DNA of 6,289 nt from positions 1 through 6,289 of the forward strand of contig JAGBTR010000199.1 in the NCBI GenBank assembly GCA_017631215.1, written 5' to 3'. How positions within the stretch are numbered: position 1 is the first letter of the stretch; each line of letters starts with the position of its first letter. The position numbers and the translations under genes are program-made. This DNA is from Clostridia bacterium. GTDB lineage: Bacteria; Bacillota; Clostridia; Oscillospirales; CAG-272. The notes under the pieces were generated by a model that was given only the letters and a program-made list of their open reading frames with translations, searched no databases and had not been told where the DNA came from. Positions 4,736 to 6,289 of this stretch are shown here, piece by piece.

Positions 4736-6289
4736 ATGAACATCATCGAAGCCATCGCAAAGGAACTGAATCTGAAGGTCGAGCAGGTCGAGAAGACCGT
4801 CGCGCTCATCGACGAGGGTAACACCATTCCCTTCATCGCGCGCTACCGCAAGGAGGTCACGGGCTCGCTCGACGACACCGTCCTGCGTACGCTGGAGGAG
4901 CGCCTCAACTACCTTCGCAACATCGAAAAGCGCAAGCAGGAGGTCAAGGACCTCATCGACGCGCAGGGCAAGCTGACCGACGAGATCGTGGCCGCCATCG
5001 ATGCCGCCGTCACCATCACCGAGGTCGACGACATCTACCGCCCCTATCGCCCCCACCGCAAGACGCGCGCATCGGTCGCCCGTGAAAAGGGACTTGAACC
5101 GCTGGCCGATCTCATCCTCACACAGCCCGACAAGTTCGAGGCGACGCTGGAGGAGCTGGCCGCCGCTTATATCGACGAGGAAAAGGGCGTTGCATCGGTC
5201 GAGGAGGCCCTGGCAGGTGCGAGCGATATCATCGCCGAGACCGTCTCGGATAACGCAGAGTACCGCAAGGCCGTCCGCAGTCAGACCTTTACCGGTGGCT
5301 CGCTGGTCGTCCGTGCCGCCAAGGAGGAGGACTCGGTCTACAGCCAGTATTATGAGTACGGCGAGCCGCTCAAGAAGGTCGCCCCCCACCGCATCCTTGC
5401 CATCAACCGCGGCGAGAAGGAGGAATTCCTCAAGGTCGGCGTGACCGTCCCCTCCGAAATCGTGCTCAACTACCTTTGCAGTCGCGTCATCACCAACCCC
5501 AAGAGCCCCGCGGCGAGCTTTCTGACCGCCGCCGTCGTGGACAGCTACGACCGCCTCATCGCTCCCTCCATCGAGCGCGAGATCCGCGGCGATATGTTCG
5601 ATGCGGCGTGCGAGGGTGCGATCAAGGTGTTCGCCGACAACCTCTCGCATCTTCTGATGCAGTCGCCCCTCAAGGGCAAGACGGTGTTGGGATTTGACCC
5701 CGGCTACGTCAACGGCTGTAAGCTGGCCGTCGTCGACAAGACGGGCAAGGTCATCGATACGGGCGTCATCTACCCGACCACCTCGCGCGGTCGCGTGGAG
5801 GAGGCCAAGAGAGTCCTGCGCCGTATGATCGAGAGCCACAAGGTCGACGTCATCGCCATCGGCAACGGCACCGCCTCCAAGGAGAGCGAGATCTTCGTGG
5901 CAGACCTGCTCCGCGATATGGGCAGCAGCTGCAAGTATATCATCATCAGCGAGGCAGGGGCCTCCATCTACTCGGCCTCCAAGCTGGCCGCCGAGGAGTT
6001 CCCCGATTTCGACGTTATGCAGCGCAGTGCGGTATCCATCGCGCGCCGCTTGCAGGATCCCTTGGCAGAGCTGGTCAAGATCGACCCCAAGGGCATCGGC
6101 GTCGGTCAGTATCAGCACGATATGAAGCCCGCGCGACTCGACGAGGCGCTGACGGGTGTCGTTGAGGACTGCGTCAACGCCGTCGGTATCGACATCAACA
6201 CAGCATCCTCTTCGCTTCTGTCCTATATTTCGGGCATCAACATGACCAGTGCCAAAAACATCGTCAAGTACCGCGAAGAAAACGGCGAG
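4736..6289 (+). CDS. tex: Tex, S1-type RNA-binding transcription accessory protein (3' end missing)
   Basis: The frame is open for exactly 518 codons to the window edge; Tex proteins usually have about 710-785 residues, so roughly the last third is missing. Tex is a cytoplasmic nucleic-acid-binding protein linked to transcription and RNA processes. Residues 1 to about 190 are the helical Tex N-terminal domain (GNTIPFIARYRKEVTGSLDD at 28-47, then DDIYRPYRPHRKTRA). A YqgF/RNase H-like domain starts near 316 with GFDPGYVNGCKLAVVD (D321), followed by AIGNGTASKESE around 374-385 and SEAGASIYSAS from 405. The family hallmark VGQYQHDM is at 456-463. A helix-hairpin-helix region follows (DINTASSSLLSYISGINMT, 486-504). 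The second HhH end and the C-terminal S1 domain would lie beyond the window. In the DPG motif, Val-Asn stands where Arg-Thr is usual in Tex (RTGCK). The gene seems to stand alone, 264 bp after the beta-helix gene. Confidence 0.95.
   Translation, partial: MNIIEAIAKELNLKVEQVEKTVALIDEGNTIPFIARYRKEVTGSLDDTVLRTLEERLNYLRNIEKRKQEVKDLIDAQGKLTDEIVAAIDAAVTITEVDDIYRPYRPHRKTRASVAREKGLEPLADLILTQPDKFEATLEELAAAYIDEEKGVASVEEALAGASDIIAETVSDNAEYRKAVRSQTFTGGSLVVRAAKEEDSVYSQYYEYGEPLKKVAPHRILAINRGEKEEFLKVGVTVPSEIVLNYLCSRVITNPKSPAASFLTAAVVDSYDRLIAPSIEREIRGDMFDAACEGAIKVFADNLSHLLMQSPLKGKTVLGFDPGYVNGCKLAVVDKTGKVIDTGVIYPTTSRGRVEEAKRVLRRMIESHKVDVIAIGNGTASKESEIFVADLLRDMGSSCKYIIISEAGASIYSASKLAAEEFPDFDVMQRSAVSIARRLQDPLAELVKIDPKGIGVGQYQHDMKPARLDEALTGVVEDCVNAVGIDINTASSSLLSYISGINMTSAKNIVKYREENGE

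Noticed and set aside
4455..4739. 94-codon plus-strand open frame across the gap before tex
   Set aside because: It overlaps the end of the beta-helix gene and reads through the palindromic repeats; the product is basic and low-complexity with no family resemblance.
4658..6118. 486-codon open frame on the minus strand opposite tex
   Set aside because: The plus strand encodes unmistakable Tex motifs. The antisense product is low-complexity (many Asp, Gly, Leu, Val) with no domain, and its length is explained by base composition.

Overview
The window looks like chromosomal DNA from a GC-rich member of the Firmicutes, most likely a gut Clostridia/Oscillospiraceae-type bacterium. This is inferred from strong AGGAGG-type ribosome binding sites, sigma-A promoters with a TGTGn extended -10, the Tex and RsuA sequence types, and GC-rich CGTAGGG-type intergenic palindromes. 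No phage, plasmid, CRISPR, transposase, tRNA or rRNA sequence was found.

Layout. Positions 1-1458 (minus strand) hold the first 486 codons of a cytoplasmic six-hairpin (alpha/alpha)6-barrel glycoside hydrolase of the GH65/GH95 kind, cut off by the window edge. Positions 1459-1683 are a divergent promoter region with two good promoters pointing away from each other and a nested inverted repeat between them. Positions 1684-3014 (plus strand) hold two overlapping genes, an RsuA-family 16S rRNA pseudouridine synthase and a small histidine phosphatase, joined by an ATGA stop/start overlap. Positions 3015-3097 are a short gap with an extended -10 enclosed by a 7-bp inverted repeat. Positions 3098-4471 encode a 457-residue right-handed beta-helix protein resembling GH28 polygalacturonases but lacking part of their usual active-site motifs. 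Positions 4472-4735 are non-coding and carry two related GC-rich palindromic repeats. From 4736 to the window end runs the first 518 codons of the RNA-binding transcription accessory protein Tex.

How the genes relate. Three genes (rsuA, phosphatase, tex) are housekeeping-like. The two carbohydrate-active-looking genes both lack signal peptides, so they probably act on imported oligosaccharides, or on something else in the cytoplasm. They are transcribed in opposite directions and nothing in the sequence ties them to one pathway. I found no clear new multi-gene system. The best leads are the diverged GH28-like protein, the palindromic repeats upstream of tex, and the nested palindrome between the divergent promoters.
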